Below are positions 22,970 to 33,116 of a stretch of DNA of 64,000 nucleotides, in pieces. Each line of letters starts with the position of its first letter. The stretch's first letter is position 1. Origin of the DNA: Ischnura elegans (Eukaryota > Arthropoda > Insecta > Odonata > Coenagrionidae). The stretch covers positions 1,612,001 to 1,676,000 of the forward strand of contig NC_060258.1 of NCBI RefSeq assembly GCF_921293095.1, given 5' to 3'. Both the position numbers and the translations under genes were made by a program. Under the pieces are notes generated by a model, which ran no database searches, was not told where the DNA came from, and was given only the letters and a program-made list of their open reading frames with translations.

Positions 22970-23900
22970 TATCGTAACCGGTTCAGTTTTTTCATTAGTA
23001 CTTTATTGCATACTAAATGGTTTAGTTTTGAATTTATAATGTCACCATACCGCAAACTGAATTCATAAAATATTATTTCAAATATATTTATACGTTCGTG
23101 ATCGTCTATTTCATCGCCTGGTGTGGTCTTAAATGTAAAAATGAGCAAAAATTGGTCTCGATAGGCGATGGAAACTCTCAACTAGGAAATACGTAATAAT
23201 GAGTTGATCTTTAATAAGAATGAAGCGATATTTAGAATAGCAATACAAGGAGGGATGTTTTGGAAATAATAAAAGATTTACTTAAGGTATCGAGACCGAA
23301 TTCTACAGGTTATCTTTGTGTCGGGCATGCAATCCGAGCGAGCGAGCAGCTGGAGAAATGACAAATATGAAATGACGATTATTCCTGTGAAACACTACAG
23401 CTGCCCGTTTCTATCACTATTATTATAGGATAAGGACCTTATTTTAGCAACTGCCAGATTGGGAGAGGAAAAATGTGATTTAAATGCACGTTTACAGCAC
23501 TATTCATAACATCTTCTCAACCACAATATCAATCTAATTATTAATAATATTTTCACCGCGGGAATAAACTGCCTTACGTTTGTATCCTGCCGTTGTATTC
23601 TGCCCTCAACCTTGCTGTTAAGGGACATGCAAATATCCTCACTCATCGTAAATTATTATCGATAATATACGGGAACATCGGCGACCAACTCCTTCTCCAT
23701 CATGTTTAGCATGCTTATTCCAACGCTTTCATACCCCCTTTCAAGCCAAGGCCAAGTTCAGCATTCCTTCTGTTTTCTTTTTTTCGCCTCTTTAATGTTC
23801 AAGAGGCCTGTTTAGACAATTTCGCCTGCTAAAAAAGAAAGAATCCTTCACTTCCATAAGCTTCCAAATTTGTTTGCATAAATATCGTCTTTTTCCTTTT
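22970..23900. other. Interior of the 10.6 kb TIR element, nothing recognised
   Basis: AT-rich. Short open frames only; none resembles a known domain. Confidence 0.3.
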
Positions 23901-23917
23901 CGTCCAAATTATATGCA

Positions 23918-24272
23918 TCGTGGGACACCCCTGTCCAGTTGCATCAAAATATTTGCAATTTACATCAAATATTTTGGACAAAAATTTTGATGCAAATTTG
24001 ACCGTGGGACACCGGCTTAACCTATGTGGCCTCTGTGTCAGCGCTTGGCGATGCTTTTTTGTCAAGGGCCCTGTGAATGGTAGGTTTCATCCTATTGGAT
24101 GAAAATTTAGAACCTGCCCTATACATTTTGAAACAACGGAGTTTTGTACAAATGATAGTACGAAAAGCCAGTTGGATGAAATTTTGACCGTGGAACAGGG
24201 TGCGCGTTAGTTTCATCAAATTTTGATGCAAATATTTTGATGCAAATTTGACCGTGGGATATCGCACACTGG
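23918..24272. repeat. Cluster of TTTTGATGCAAATTTGACCG-type repeats
   Basis: The phrase TGATGCAAATTTGACCGTGG occurs near 23988 and 24237, with a variant (GATGAAATTTTGACCGTGG) near 24176, and CGTGGGACACC also at 23919. TTGCATCAAAATATTTGCA near 23940 is the inverse of the core phrase, so part of the block folds back on itself. It resembles a MITE or nested MITE ends. No target duplication was identified. Confidence 0.45.
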
Positions 24273-25180
24273 GCGGAATTTGGAAAAATCCGGACAAAAT
24301 TACAAAATGACTTTTTTTGAGTTATAATAAACTTGAAACTTCGCAGGTATACTCAAAACTGATTGAAATTTAAGGATATGCACTTCATTTGACAAAGATC
24401 CTACCCGATTCTGAGATACACAGGCTTATACGTGAGCAACGTTCCATAAAAAACGCCCGTCTTCAATTTTCTCTGAAAATCTTCCAAAGTAAGTAGAAGG
24501 TGAAGTTGTAGGTGGATTCATGCAGAATAAAAAACCACATAATCTGTCGGCATGGTGTTCTTTCTTTAATTTTCCGTAATCTTTAAGAATATCATCGATA
24601 AATTCTTACCGTGCAGTTACAAAATGGCGGATACTGTTTTGCAACAAAGTTCTACATTGCGGTAGAGTTTCAAATGATTTTTCGGCAAAGTCACGCGAAG
24701 TAACTTATATGAGATCATTGTTTGAAGATTTTTTGAGGTATTTATGCAGTTATCTTGGGAATAAGTTTGCGACGCCGAAAATTACATAGATTTATCGATC
24801 GCGCGGCAGGGTTCGTATGCGCGCGTCGGGAGTTGGATTAGCCGCGACGCAGTTAGGTTATTGAAATTGTATGGGTTTTAACGCACAGCATTCACCGTTT
24901 TTATGTTTTTCTTCAAGACACCGGTTCTCAAATGGTCTATGGTGAAAACAGTGCAGGTATTTTAGCCGAGGTGAGTGCACGTTTCATTGAATTTCATTTC
25001 GTTTTCTTTGGATACGATTGAAGACATAAGTCCCCAACAATGGAGAAAAATGAGGATTACACCTCGGGAAAATCATTGATAGATGACATTTCAGCCACTC
25101 AGGGGAAGTATCTCCGGAAAGGCTCGTCAACAGGTCGGTTGCAGTTCGAAGTTTGGACTTAAAACTTTATATTGCATGAG
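24273..25180. other. Interior of TIR element with a small CpG-rich patch
   Basis: No recognised gene. At 24770-24870 there is a CpG-rich patch (CGATCGCGCGGCAGG, GCGCGCGTCGGGAG), unusual for the surroundings. Downstream an ATG-initiated short segment ends at GCCGAG|GTGAGT near 24970, which could be a chance donor. Confidence 0.3.
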
Positions 25181-25282
25181 CTCTGCCTTCTCTTCGGGTT
25201 TCCACCGCGTCCGTTGCCTTTTGGCGAGAACAGTTTCGACAAAAGCCAACGAACGCGGTGGAAACCTGAAGAGAATGCAGAG
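25181..25282. repeat. 102-bp fold-back hairpin
   Basis: Arms 25181-25222 and 25241-25282 are inverted copies with four mismatches in 42 bp (CTCTGC.TTCTCTTC.GGTT, then CCACCGCGT.CGTTG), with an 18-nt loop. It is probably a very small MITE or solo hairpin. No clear target duplication flanks it. Confidence 0.6.
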
Positions 25283-27331
25283 ATAATCTGATCAACGCCG
25301 CGAAAATCTTCGAACCAACCTTATGTTGCATGATTATAACAAATCCTGTATTAGTGTTGAAAATCTGTATTTAAATGAATAACTTGTTATCAAGGACAAA
25401 AAAATAGGTTTTGGATTGTTAAATTTTGTACGAAAAGCAATCAATATCTAATATACCTAGAATCAAATGTTTTATAACAATTAATGAATGGATAACTCAA
25501 GATTCTAACGCGATAACATATTTTAGCCTACGGATTAGGATTCCCCATGAGGCCTACGAAGCAAATTTTGCTTGCAGTTTCGATTCACAAAACTGCATAA
25601 TAGGAGGTGTAATTCCGAAAAAGGGGAGGGCGGATAGTTTTGAATCGCCATATTTTTCTAGTGCCGCAACAACTTACAATCGGAATATGCCAAAAATACT
25701 CCATTCGATATTGCTAAATGATTCATTGATAAATGCTCACCGCGTAAAATGTATTTTTACATATTTAGTTTTTCGGCCCCTGGGAGAAGGGATTCATTCA
25801 TATAATGAGGCAAGAATTTAAGCAATGAGTGAACCTGGGCCCAATTGCAGCCGCTATTTGTTTTACTTTTAAGAACCTCAACTAAATGCTAACGCTTAAA
25901 ACAAAACTTTCCTCAAACGACAATGCGTCTTGTTATTGACGAGACGTCGATTATCACTACTGTGATCAGAATAAGGCCTCAAGGAAAGACAAAAACATGC
26001 ATTAGATGATCCCCGGCCTCATACGTAAGACCCGAAGTAGAAATTTGGTAGAGCCGAAAGAAACCTTTCCATTTTCGACGTGGTAACAGAATGGGGCATT
26101 ACTCATCTCGCTAGCGAGCAAACAAATCAAGGTCACCGACCACCCCTATTCCCAAAAATGCTTCTGCTGATCCATGCCTCTTTGTGTTCGTTTGCAGCTG
26201 CGCGCTTAAGAATTCATTACCAAATACTTTTAAGCTTTAGTTACTAACTGTGGTGAAGAGGCTATGACCGTTAGCGAAATGCAATCAGGGCATTGTTGTT
26301 CAGTGTAGAGATCCAATCTCGCATTCCCTTTTTATTGTAATATTCCGGCTCTTGGTGTTGTAAATAGCATTTAAACGTCACCAAAATGAGGTATTTCCTA
26401 ACTGAAGTTCTGAAGCACACTACGCGAAATGTATTTCATTCGTTATGTTGATCGTTCAACGATGCGATGACCATCAATAAGATTTATATTGTCTATTGAA
26501 GCGAAAAGATCTTCCCTCACGGAAAATCTCTTCCTCGTCAAAACAAAACCCTCACCTCGCCAACCTATCTGATGGCAAAACGAACTCCTTAGGAGGCGGG
26601 CGCTTTCTGCGTAGACCCAGGCCAGTACGGAAAGCCTGACGAGGTGCGGCCATTAAAAATGCATAACTCCCCTAGTAATAGAGATAAAGTTACAATTCTT
26701 TCACCAAAAATAAATTTATAGTTTTGTCCAAATTTCATACGCAGCATATATGGACCTATATCGTAATATACGAAAGTTAGCAGGCGATTGATTTTTACCC
26801 TGCAAAATTCCAGATTTTTCGTCCGAAAGATATATAAACACAGATAACAACGTTGAAACTGAGTTATGAACAAACTAAAGTTTACTAGTATGGAAAGAAA
26901 TGTGCTATGAACATTTCCTGCAAGTTTCAACTTTATACTAATAACAGTCGACCGGAAAATGGATTAGGAATATAAACTCGGAAAAGTGAAGTAACTAGCC
27001 GAAATTCGAGAAAATATTTTTTATAACAATTGTTATAAACAAAATTGAATAAATAATGCCTCCACTAAACGTAGCAACCATTTCTGCTTCAGAATATATT
27101 TTTAGACTTGTGGAACGAGCAAATAAAAAAAAATTGCCAAAATTCTTCTAGTGACATCTGGTTAACTGCTCTAGAACTACACCAAAAACGTATACGATTT
27201 TTGTTCGTTCGTTCCCTCATTGACTGGGCTTTTTTGCCCTTGCATTTAGCTTGCTGCCTCTGTGCGTCTTCAGACCACATTTTCAGCATTTTTGAGCGTG
27301 CCCTTGGCACTTAATTAGCTTTGGAGAATAA
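25283..27331. other. Interior of TIR element up to the Jockey 3' end, nothing recognised
   Basis: Contains a 131-codon open frame (25426-25821, plus) and other short frames without recognisable motifs. No structural RNA or element ends were seen. Confidence 0.3.
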
Positions 27332-27654
27332 ATCTCGATATAGGGGACATGACTTTTCAAGCGTGTAAGGGACCAGTATTTACCTTTCCAGTGTAAGTGA
27401 AGGAGAAAAGAAAAGAAAGTCCTCTAGTGAGCGTGTGCATTGCACTCTTAAAATTAGGAAGAATTAAAATTAGTTACATGATGATGAATTTCCCTAAGGT
27501 TTTATTTTTCTAAAATTAAACTTAAAAACTAATCGGCTTTACATGGCGCCGGCAGGTGGCCAAATGACGGTCCACTGCAATCTAATACTAAATAATAGGT
27601 TTTGAATGCGTATGCTTTTTTTTTCTGAGAGGATTACTTAATTTCTTTTGTTAT

Positions 27655-27775
27655 TTAATTTTTTTGTGGGCTCGGGCCTCTTTTTGTATTTTGTTTATTT
27701 TTTTGTGGGCAACTGCCTCTTTTTTGATAAATTTTATTTATATTTTTTTGTGGGCTTTTGCCTCTTTTCTGTGTT
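27655..27775 (-). repeat. Three hairpin repeats in the retrotransposon 3' UTR
   Basis: On the minus strand the unit GAGGC-NNNN-GCCCACAAAAAAA occurs three times (loops AAAA, AGTT and CCGA), about 40-45 bp apart. The GGC/GCC stem and following A-rich spacer are constant while the loop varies, which suggests a conserved small hairpin array, possibly recognised during target-primed reverse transcription. Confidence 0.6.
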
Positions 27776-28019
27776 TTTGATAACTTTTTTTATTAGTTTT
27801 ATTTAATTTTTGTTATATTTTTTTGTCAAGTAATCCTGTATGTATTAGAGTTTTGAGTTTTCCAATACAATTTGATTTTTTTTTTAACATTTAATTAACA
27901 ACCGGCTGATTGAGCTGATTGCTCTCTCATAAAGTGGTTGATTTAATTTGCAATTGTTTTACTTTACATGATATTTAAAATTAAGTTAGAGCGAAAGATG
28001 ATAGGAAAGAACTCGGTTT

Positions 28020-30692
28020 TCAGCGAGTTAGAATTTCTTGTGTGAGTCTGTAGCTTTTGAAGCGTTTTCTTGGTGCTGGATTATTCCAGAGATCTTTTGT
28101 AAGCGTGTTTCGTGGAAGAGAGTTCTTTAGTCTTACAGCTTGCGACTGAATGAACTCGTGAATAGTTGGTACTCTGTGTGCGTTTCTGATTTCTTTCATT
28201 GGAACAAGTCGGGATTGGTTTGTGATGTAGCGCAAGGTTTTATTTTGGTACTGTTCTAAGCGTTTCCTGTTCTGTAGGGAAGTATTGCCGAATACTTCGC
28301 ACCCGTACAGCAGCCTTGGTCTGATAATACTTTTGTATAGAGTAACCTTGTCTCGTCGCGAGATTTGCGAGCGAGAATTTAATAATGAAGCCATGGAGGC
28401 TCTTGCTGCATTGGCTGATTTAAGGGCCTGCTGTACGTGTGTGTTCCATGTGAGTTTTTGATCGAAGTGTATCCCTAAGAATTTGTGTGATTTATCCATT
28501 GGTATTGGGAGGGAGTTGAAGGTTAGGTTTTTGGAGACAGAATTTCTCGTTTTCCTTCCGAAATCAACGACTTTGCTTTTGGTTGCGTTAATCGTAACTT
28601 TGGAAGCGAGAGTCCACTTATCAAGGAGAGAAAGATGGGTTTGTATCTTGCGAATGGCGTAGTTGCCATGCCAAGATTGCGCCGCAATAGCTGTATCATC
28701 GGCGAACATGAAAGTTTGAGTTTGTGGAGAAGAAGGAAGATCATTGACGTATAGGTTGAAGAGGGTTGGGGAGAGGATGGCGCCTTGCGGTACGCCGCAG
28801 TTCGTTTCTCTTATTGTTGATAGAGCACTGCCTTCAGTGACTCTAATCGATCTCGCGTGCAAGAAACTCATGATAAGTTTCACGAGATGAGGCGGGATTT
28901 TAGCCCGGCAAAGCTTCAGAATGAGGCCTTTGTGCCACACTTGGTCGAAGGCCTTGGCGACGTCTAGGTAAACCACAGCCGTGTGCATACGGTGTTGAAA
29001 ACCCTGGGAAATGAATTCGGCTAGTCGAAGGGCTTGGAGCATCGTGGAGAGTCCTTCACGGAAACCCATTTGCTCCGGTCGTAATAAGTCGGTTGTCCGT
29101 AAGTAATTGTCAAGACGGTTTTTGATGACTTTTTCAAGGAGTTTGGAGAGGTTGGAAAGTAAGGAAATCGGTCTGCGGTTGAGTGGTAATGAAGGATCTT
29201 TTCCGGGTTTTGGGATAAGGAATACTTTTGCCTCTTTCCATTGTTTTGGAAAGTGACTGGCGGCTAGGCAACTGTTGAACAGATGCACTAAATGAAGGAT
29301 TAAAGGTCGGGTAGAGAAAAGGAGTTGTCTGTTTGAAATATTGTCTAGGCCGGCTGCCTTTTTAGGATTGATATATTTCAAATAAAGTCTTAATTCCGTC
29401 TCAGTCACGGGAGTGAAGGGCGGTGTGGGAAGGTTTTCAAGCGCGTCATAGACGGCTTCTGCCTCCCAGTCATCGTCAGTCTGTTTCCAGTCGTCTTTCA
29501 AAGTCATGGCAGCCTGAAAGGCGTCAGCTAAGATTTCTGCCTTGTCCGTTTCGTCGTGAATAAGCATGTCATTTTGTCGTAATGGGGTGGAAGGCGTTCT
29601 TTTTTTGGTCAGTGCTCGAGACATTTTCCAAATGGAATTGTCCGATACTGCCAAACTGTCTATTTTTTCGTGCCATTGGCGCCTTCTGTGTGCACCAATT
29701 TCTTTCTTCACTTGATTAGCGAAGAAATTGTATCGTCGTTTGTCCGTTTCGTCTCGTCTCCGCATCCATGCCCTTCGGGCTCGGTTGCGTTCCGTAATGA
29801 GATCGTGGATGAATGGAGGTAAGGTGTGGTAGTTTTTGGAAGGTTTATGATACGGAAGGGAAGCCAAAGCGAGCGCATCTTGGAGCTTCGATGTAATTAG
29901 ATCAACGTGCTCTTCGATGGCTGCTGGGGTTTGGGTTTTTGGGAGTGGAAGGTTGGAAAAGGAATGATGGCAGTGGTCAGCGTAATACTGCCAATTGGTT
30001 TTATTAATTGGTGATGGGATGATCTCGTCAGGTGCACACCGAATGTCAGTTTGGATGGGAAAGTGATCACTTGCAATGTCAGCCAGTACTTTGGGAGTGG
30101 AAAGGTATCGGATATTTTTTGTCAGGCAGAAATCTAAGATATCATTTCCCCGGGTATCAATGTGCGTCGCCGATAGCGGCACTTCGACATTAAACTGGCC
30201 ATCAGAACAAAGTTCGTGGAGAACTTTGCCACGCAAGTTAGTGCGTCGACAGCCCCATTCCTCATGCTTTGAATTCCAGTCACCGGCAGCAATGATTTGC
30301 TTGTCGGCGTTGAGTAAGAGACGAACTTCCTCGGGAAAAAGATTTTTTGACGCAGGTTGGTACACAAAATAGATAAAAAGGTTGCCCGTACGAGTTGGAA
30401 TAGAAATACCAATGGATTGAAGAGTGCTAAGGGAGTTTGTCGGCAATGCTTTGTGTTTAATTGATGATTTTACTGCGATCAGTACTCCGCCAGATCTATT
30501 GGAGACGTCTCGCCGATATGTTTTGAAATTTGGAATGTGAAATGTCATGTTTTGTGATAGATGCGTCTCCTGAAGAGCGACTACATCAAAGATGCCAGTG
30601 GAAATAAAATTAAACAACTCATGCTGTCGGCTTCGGATGCCGTTGCAATTCCAGCTGAGTAAAGAAATATTGCCGAGTCGATTATGATTCAT
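28020..30692 (-). CDS. Jockey-type ORF2: endonuclease-reverse transcriptase
   Basis: 890 codons from ATG at 30692. An upstream in-frame TTG exists, but the ATG overlapping the ORF1 stop (AATGAATCATAA) is the likely start, as in Jockey elements. Residues 1-225 form an apurinic-type endonuclease: LLSWNCNGIRSR, VALQETHLS, AAGDWNSKHEEWG and SDHFPI. Reverse transcriptase motifs follow: RRPISLLSNLSKLLEKV, YLDVAKAFDQVWHKG, CGVPQGAILSPTLFNLY, FMFADDTAIAA (catalytic Asp pair) and HKFLGIHFDQKLTW. There is no RNase H domain and no interruption. It would nick genomic DNA and copy its own RNA at the site. Confidence 0.95.
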   Translation of the reverse strand: MNHNRLGNISLLSWNCNGIRSRQHELFNFISTGIFDVVALQETHLSQNMTFHIPNFKTYRRDVSNRSGGVLIAVKSSIKHKALPTNSLSTLQSIGISIPTRTGNLFIYFVYQPASKNLFPEEVRLLLNADKQIIAAGDWNSKHEEWGCRRTNLRGKVLHELCSDGQFNVEVPLSATHIDTRGNDILDFCLTKNIRYLSTPKVLADIASDHFPIQTDIRCAPDEIIPSPINKTNWQYYADHCHHSFSNLPLPKTQTPAAIEEHVDLITSKLQDALALASLPYHKPSKNYHTLPPFIHDLITERNRARRAWMRRRDETDKRRYNFFANQVKKEIGAHRRRQWHEKIDSLAVSDNSIWKMSRALTKKRTPSTPLRQNDMLIHDETDKAEILADAFQAAMTLKDDWKQTDDDWEAEAVYDALENLPTPPFTPVTETELRLYLKYINPKKAAGLDNISNRQLLFSTRPLILHLVHLFNSCLAASHFPKQWKEAKVFLIPKPGKDPSLPLNRRPISLLSNLSKLLEKVIKNRLDNYLRTTDLLRPEQMGFREGLSTMLQALRLAEFISQGFQHRMHTAVVYLDVAKAFDQVWHKGLILKLCRAKIPPHLVKLIMSFLHARSIRVTEGSALSTIRETNCGVPQGAILSPTLFNLYVNDLPSSPQTQTFMFADDTAIAAQSWHGNYAIRKIQTHLSLLDKWTLASKVTINATKSKVVDFGRKTRNSVSKNLTFNSLPIPMDKSHKFLGIHFDQKLTWNTHVQQALKSANAARASMASLLNSRSQISRRDKVTLYKSIIRPRLLYGCEVFGNTSLQNRKRLEQYQNKTLRYITNQSRLVPMKEIRNAHRVPTIHEFIQSQAVRLKNSLPRNTLTKDLWNNPAPRKRFKSYRLTQEILTR

Positions 30693-32178
30693 TGTCAAGC
30701 AGTGCGCACATCTGCTTGAGAAGAAACATTTTCTTCTCGGTTGGTGTCTTTAGGAGACTTAATTTTTCCGTAATTTGTGTGAAGAAGGAAAAGAGATCGT
30801 TGGATTCAGAGGAAGCGTTCTGATTGGTCGGGCTTGAAGATGGGATTGGTTGGGTTGTTGGGTTAGGTTTTGTTGGTGGCATGGCTGGATATTCTTCTTG
30901 GTTCGTAGTCGAACCGCGAAGCCAAGGATTTGAAGTGGGTTGAGGAGCAGGAATGAAAGAAGGTTTTTTTGTTTTCGCGACACGCGCTGCTAATCGTTTT
31001 GCCTCGAATTTGAATGCGAAGCAACCCTGATAGTTGGCGGTGTGATCTCCTCCGCAATTGACGCACTTCGGTGGCGGTGACGTCTTGCGATCTATTCGTA
31101 GGCATTCAGTAGTGTCGTGCATCCCGGCGCACTTCACACAACGGGCCTGAATGTTGCAGTAATTTTTACTGTGACCGAATCTCTGGCATCTGTGGCATTG
31201 CAAAACTCCCTTAGGCTTTGTGTACCGTTCAACTTTAACTCGCATGGCCAGCAAGTAAAAAGATTCCCCTATCGGGATCAATTGAGAATTAGTCACTAAG
31301 ATTACATGGTAGACGGGCGTGAGTCGCCGCGCTACCGAAGTCTTGCCTGCGGCACGATCAGCAATTGTTGGTCGTGTCGTTGTTAATTGGATAACGTTTT
31401 TGACGTTAAAGCCTTTTCTCTCAAGCGCTGATTTGACAGCGTCGGCCGGCGTTGAGGCAAGTAAGTTTCGAATGACAAACTCAGGTGACTTTTCTGATGC
31501 CATCTGGTATGTCGTGAATTCTAAATTTTGCTCGCGCAAGATTGTTCGCGCCTTATGATAATCTTCCGGGTTTGCACATTGTATTTGGACAGTGGAAGAT
31601 CCTTTCAAGGTGCATTTTGGTGGCACCGTGAGTGATTTTTCTAAAGCCTCTGAAATTGGGAGCCATTGCTGAACTCCATGAACTATGAACGGTGGAACTC
31701 TTACTGATTTAGCCGCCACTTGTGTGGCTTCAACATTTCCCTGAGTTTGAGTTTTTTCGTTAGCAGTTAAGACTTGAGCTGAGTGCTCCTGGCCACGCTG
31801 AGAGCTCATTAGTGGCGTGAATTGATTCTCTAATTCGACTGTTGGACTAACTAGGCGAGCCCTCTTATGAGCCGCATTCCTACCCTTGACGAGGGTGAAG
31901 CCCTCGTCGTCTTGGCCATGCGATGTCTGCGTCTGGGTTGGTGTCGGCACTGTTTGTGCGACGGGGGGGCAAGATTTATTGGATTCAGAGGATTGGTTTG
32001 CGGCCCTCTTAAGGACCGCCATTCGATGTCTTGCCGCGGCAGCGGCTGCTGCGGCGGCGGCAGGCGATGGCGTCGATGTCGGCGGCGGTGATGGTGGCGG
32101 CGGCGACGTTTCCATTTCAGTGGCGGCGTTGTTCTCTGGCGACGCCGGCGAGTCGGTGGTGGCCGCCATGGGTTCCAT
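30682..32178 (-). CDS. Jockey-type ORF1: Gag-like RNA-binding protein with zinc knuckles
   Basis: The start is placed at the ATG in GCCGCCATGG (32178), a perfect Kozak context, 9 codons inside a longer frame that only has a TTG. The protein is about 498 residues. The N-terminal low-complexity region includes a poly-Ala run and Pro-rich segments. The middle region corresponds to the pre-C2HC segment (SALERKGFNVKNVIQL). Three zinc knuckles follow at about residues 325-385: CHRCQRFGHSKNYC, CVKCAGMHDTTEC and CVNCGGDHTANYQGC. It is expected to package element RNA. It overlaps ORF2 by 11 bp. Confidence 0.93.
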   Translation of the reverse strand: MEPMAATTDSPASPENNAATEMETSPPPPSPPPTSTPSPAAAAAAAAAARHRMAVLKRAANQSSESNKSCPPVAQTVPTPTQTQTSHGQDDEGFTLVKGRNAAHKRARLVSPTVELENQFTPLMSSQRGQEHSAQVLTANEKTQTQGNVEATQVAAKSVRVPPFIVHGVQQWLPISEALEKSLTVPPKCTLKGSSTVQIQCANPEDYHKARTILREQNLEFTTYQMASEKSPEFVIRNLLASTPADAVKSALERKGFNVKNVIQLTTTRPTIADRAAGKTSVARRLTPVYHVILVTNSQLIPIGESFYLLAMRVKVERYTKPKGVLQCHRCQRFGHSKNYCNIQARCVKCAGMHDTTECLRIDRKTSPPPKCVNCGGDHTANYQGCFAFKFEAKRLAARVAKTKKPSFIPAPQPTSNPWLRGSTTNQEEYPAMPPTKPNPTTQPIPSSSPTNQNASSESNDLFSFFTQITEKLSLLKTPTEKKMFLLKQMCALLDNES

Positions 32179-32716
32179 GGCGGCCAGCTGCGGTGAGGAG
32201 GTCAAGGGTGGGTTTTTGCCTAACTCCCTAGCGAGGGGACCCGCCGTTTCCCCCAGGCGTGCAATGACTTAGAGTCTAGTGCCTGGGGTAGCGGCCAAGA
32301 CGACCTGGGTAAGTCACCGGGTGAAAGGCGACACCCGTGAGTGATAACCGTGGAGCCTGAGCCCGAAAGTAGGGACGTGCTCAGTCTGCCGCGGCCCCAC
32401 GGGCGCCCTTTTAGTGACGGGTAAGGTAGTGATGCGTAGTCGGCGGCGTCGTTGCTGGCGTCGTCGTCCTCGGCGGCTTCGATGGCTCGCGCGTGGCCTC
32501 GCGCGGGGGCCACTAAAGTGGCCGTTCAGTCGTCAGTATAGACATAAGCAATGGAGAAGCATTGGAGAATAATGAATGGCCGTTGGCCGTTGGCCTAACG
32601 AAGAATCGACAGCGTCGAGGCGTAGATAGTTGGCAGCGGATTAAGCTTTTGGTCTCTAAACCGGCAAGTTACGATTTTTGTACGCGTGGTGAGCTCTCTA
32701 TATATACTTACTCTAT

Positions 32717-33116
32717 GCTATTACGTTGGTAGGGGAGGGTTGCGTTGGGGTTGGAGCGTCACTCAGCTTCAGGGGAATCTCCAAGAGTGGGGAATAGTTT
32801 ACAAAAATATTTTCATTTGCTAAAATTCCATTTTTTATATGCTTCCTTATCTCCAACTCCTCCAAGCAGTCCATCCTTCTTCCCTTTCCCTCAAGGTGGA
32901 GAATTTCCGGAACAAAATTGCTCCTGTGGTCACTCTCCCATAGATGTTTCGTGAAATGCGATTTTTCCAACTCCCCGTTTCTCAAATGCCTTCCGTGTTC
33001 CTCTGCTCTTACTCAAAACGAACGTCCAGTCTGGCCTATGTAACAGGTCTCACAGTCACTGCACTTAAGTCTGTAAATTCCACCTCTATCATTTAAGTCA
33101 ATTTTATCTTTTGTAT
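32717..33116 (-). pseudogene. Penelope-like GIY-YIG endonuclease tail (unit 1)
   Basis: On the minus strand from 33107: DLNDRGGIYRLKCSDCE, CYIGQTGRSF, then TGA (33015-33013), then VRAEEHGRHLRNGE, HLWESDH and FVNYSPLLEIPLKLSDAPTP. GIY..YIG..R..EH is the endonuclease signature of Penelope-like retroelements, located at the C-terminus of the protein. The TGA falls where the family would have a hydrophobic or aromatic residue. The reverse transcriptase is missing (5' truncation). The frame runs into the TIR element at 32716, where a TAG ends it. Confidence 0.85.

Larger units (their letters stand above)
27332..32561 (-). mobile_element. Jockey-clade non-LTR retrotransposon, full coding length
   Basis: Minus-strand element with ORF1 (zinc-knuckle protein) and ORF2 (endonuclease + reverse transcriptase, no RNase H), overlapping by 11 bp, and a GC-rich 5' UTR (about 32180-32560). 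The limits given rest on TTGGAGAATAA occurring at 27321-27331 and 32562-32572, a possible 11-bp target duplication. That match could be chance, because the resulting 3' end is not poly(A), so the 3' limit may lie anywhere from 27.3 to 27.6 kb. Both ORFs are uninterrupted, so this copy may be young. Confidence 0.75.
22109..32716. mobile_element. TIR DNA element of 10.6 kb inserted in a Penelope-like fragment
   Basis: Begins CATAGAGTAAGTATAT at 22109 and ends with its inverse at 32716/32717. The imperfect inverted repeat extends about 30 bp (through TAGAG.GCTCAC). GCTATTAC flanks both ends (22101-22108 and 32717-32724), an 8-bp duplication, and the empty site is preserved in the plus-strand Penelope-like fragment (inverse at 37377-37384). 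A CAT start and 8-bp duplication fit P or hAT groups, but no transposase was recognised, so it is probably non-autonomous. About half of its length is the Jockey insertion. A second copy of its right end lies at about 36820-36850 because of the tandem duplication. Confidence 0.75.
28987..33116. repeat. 4130-bp tandem duplication, unit 1
   Basis: Every line compared recurs unchanged at +4134 (33121-37250), with a 4-bp filler ATAA (33117-33120) between units. The unit spans the 5' three quarters of the Jockey element, the right end of the TIR element and the Penelope-like coding tail. No difference was seen. Confidence 0.93.

Noticed and set aside
25426..25821. 131-codon open frame as a possible transposase of the 10.6 kb TIR element
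   Set aside because: No recognisable catalytic or zinc motifs; the start is not convincing and its length is compatible with chance in AT-rich DNA.
31867..32272. Plus-strand open frames over the ORF1 start and 5' UTR
   Set aside because: They are antisense shadows of the GC-rich, Pro/Ala-coding start of ORF1.
27321..32572. TTGGAGAATAA as a proven target duplication of the Jockey element
   Set aside because: The 11-bp match could arise by chance and the implied 3' end lacks a poly(A) or repeat tail; it is kept only as a tentative boundary.
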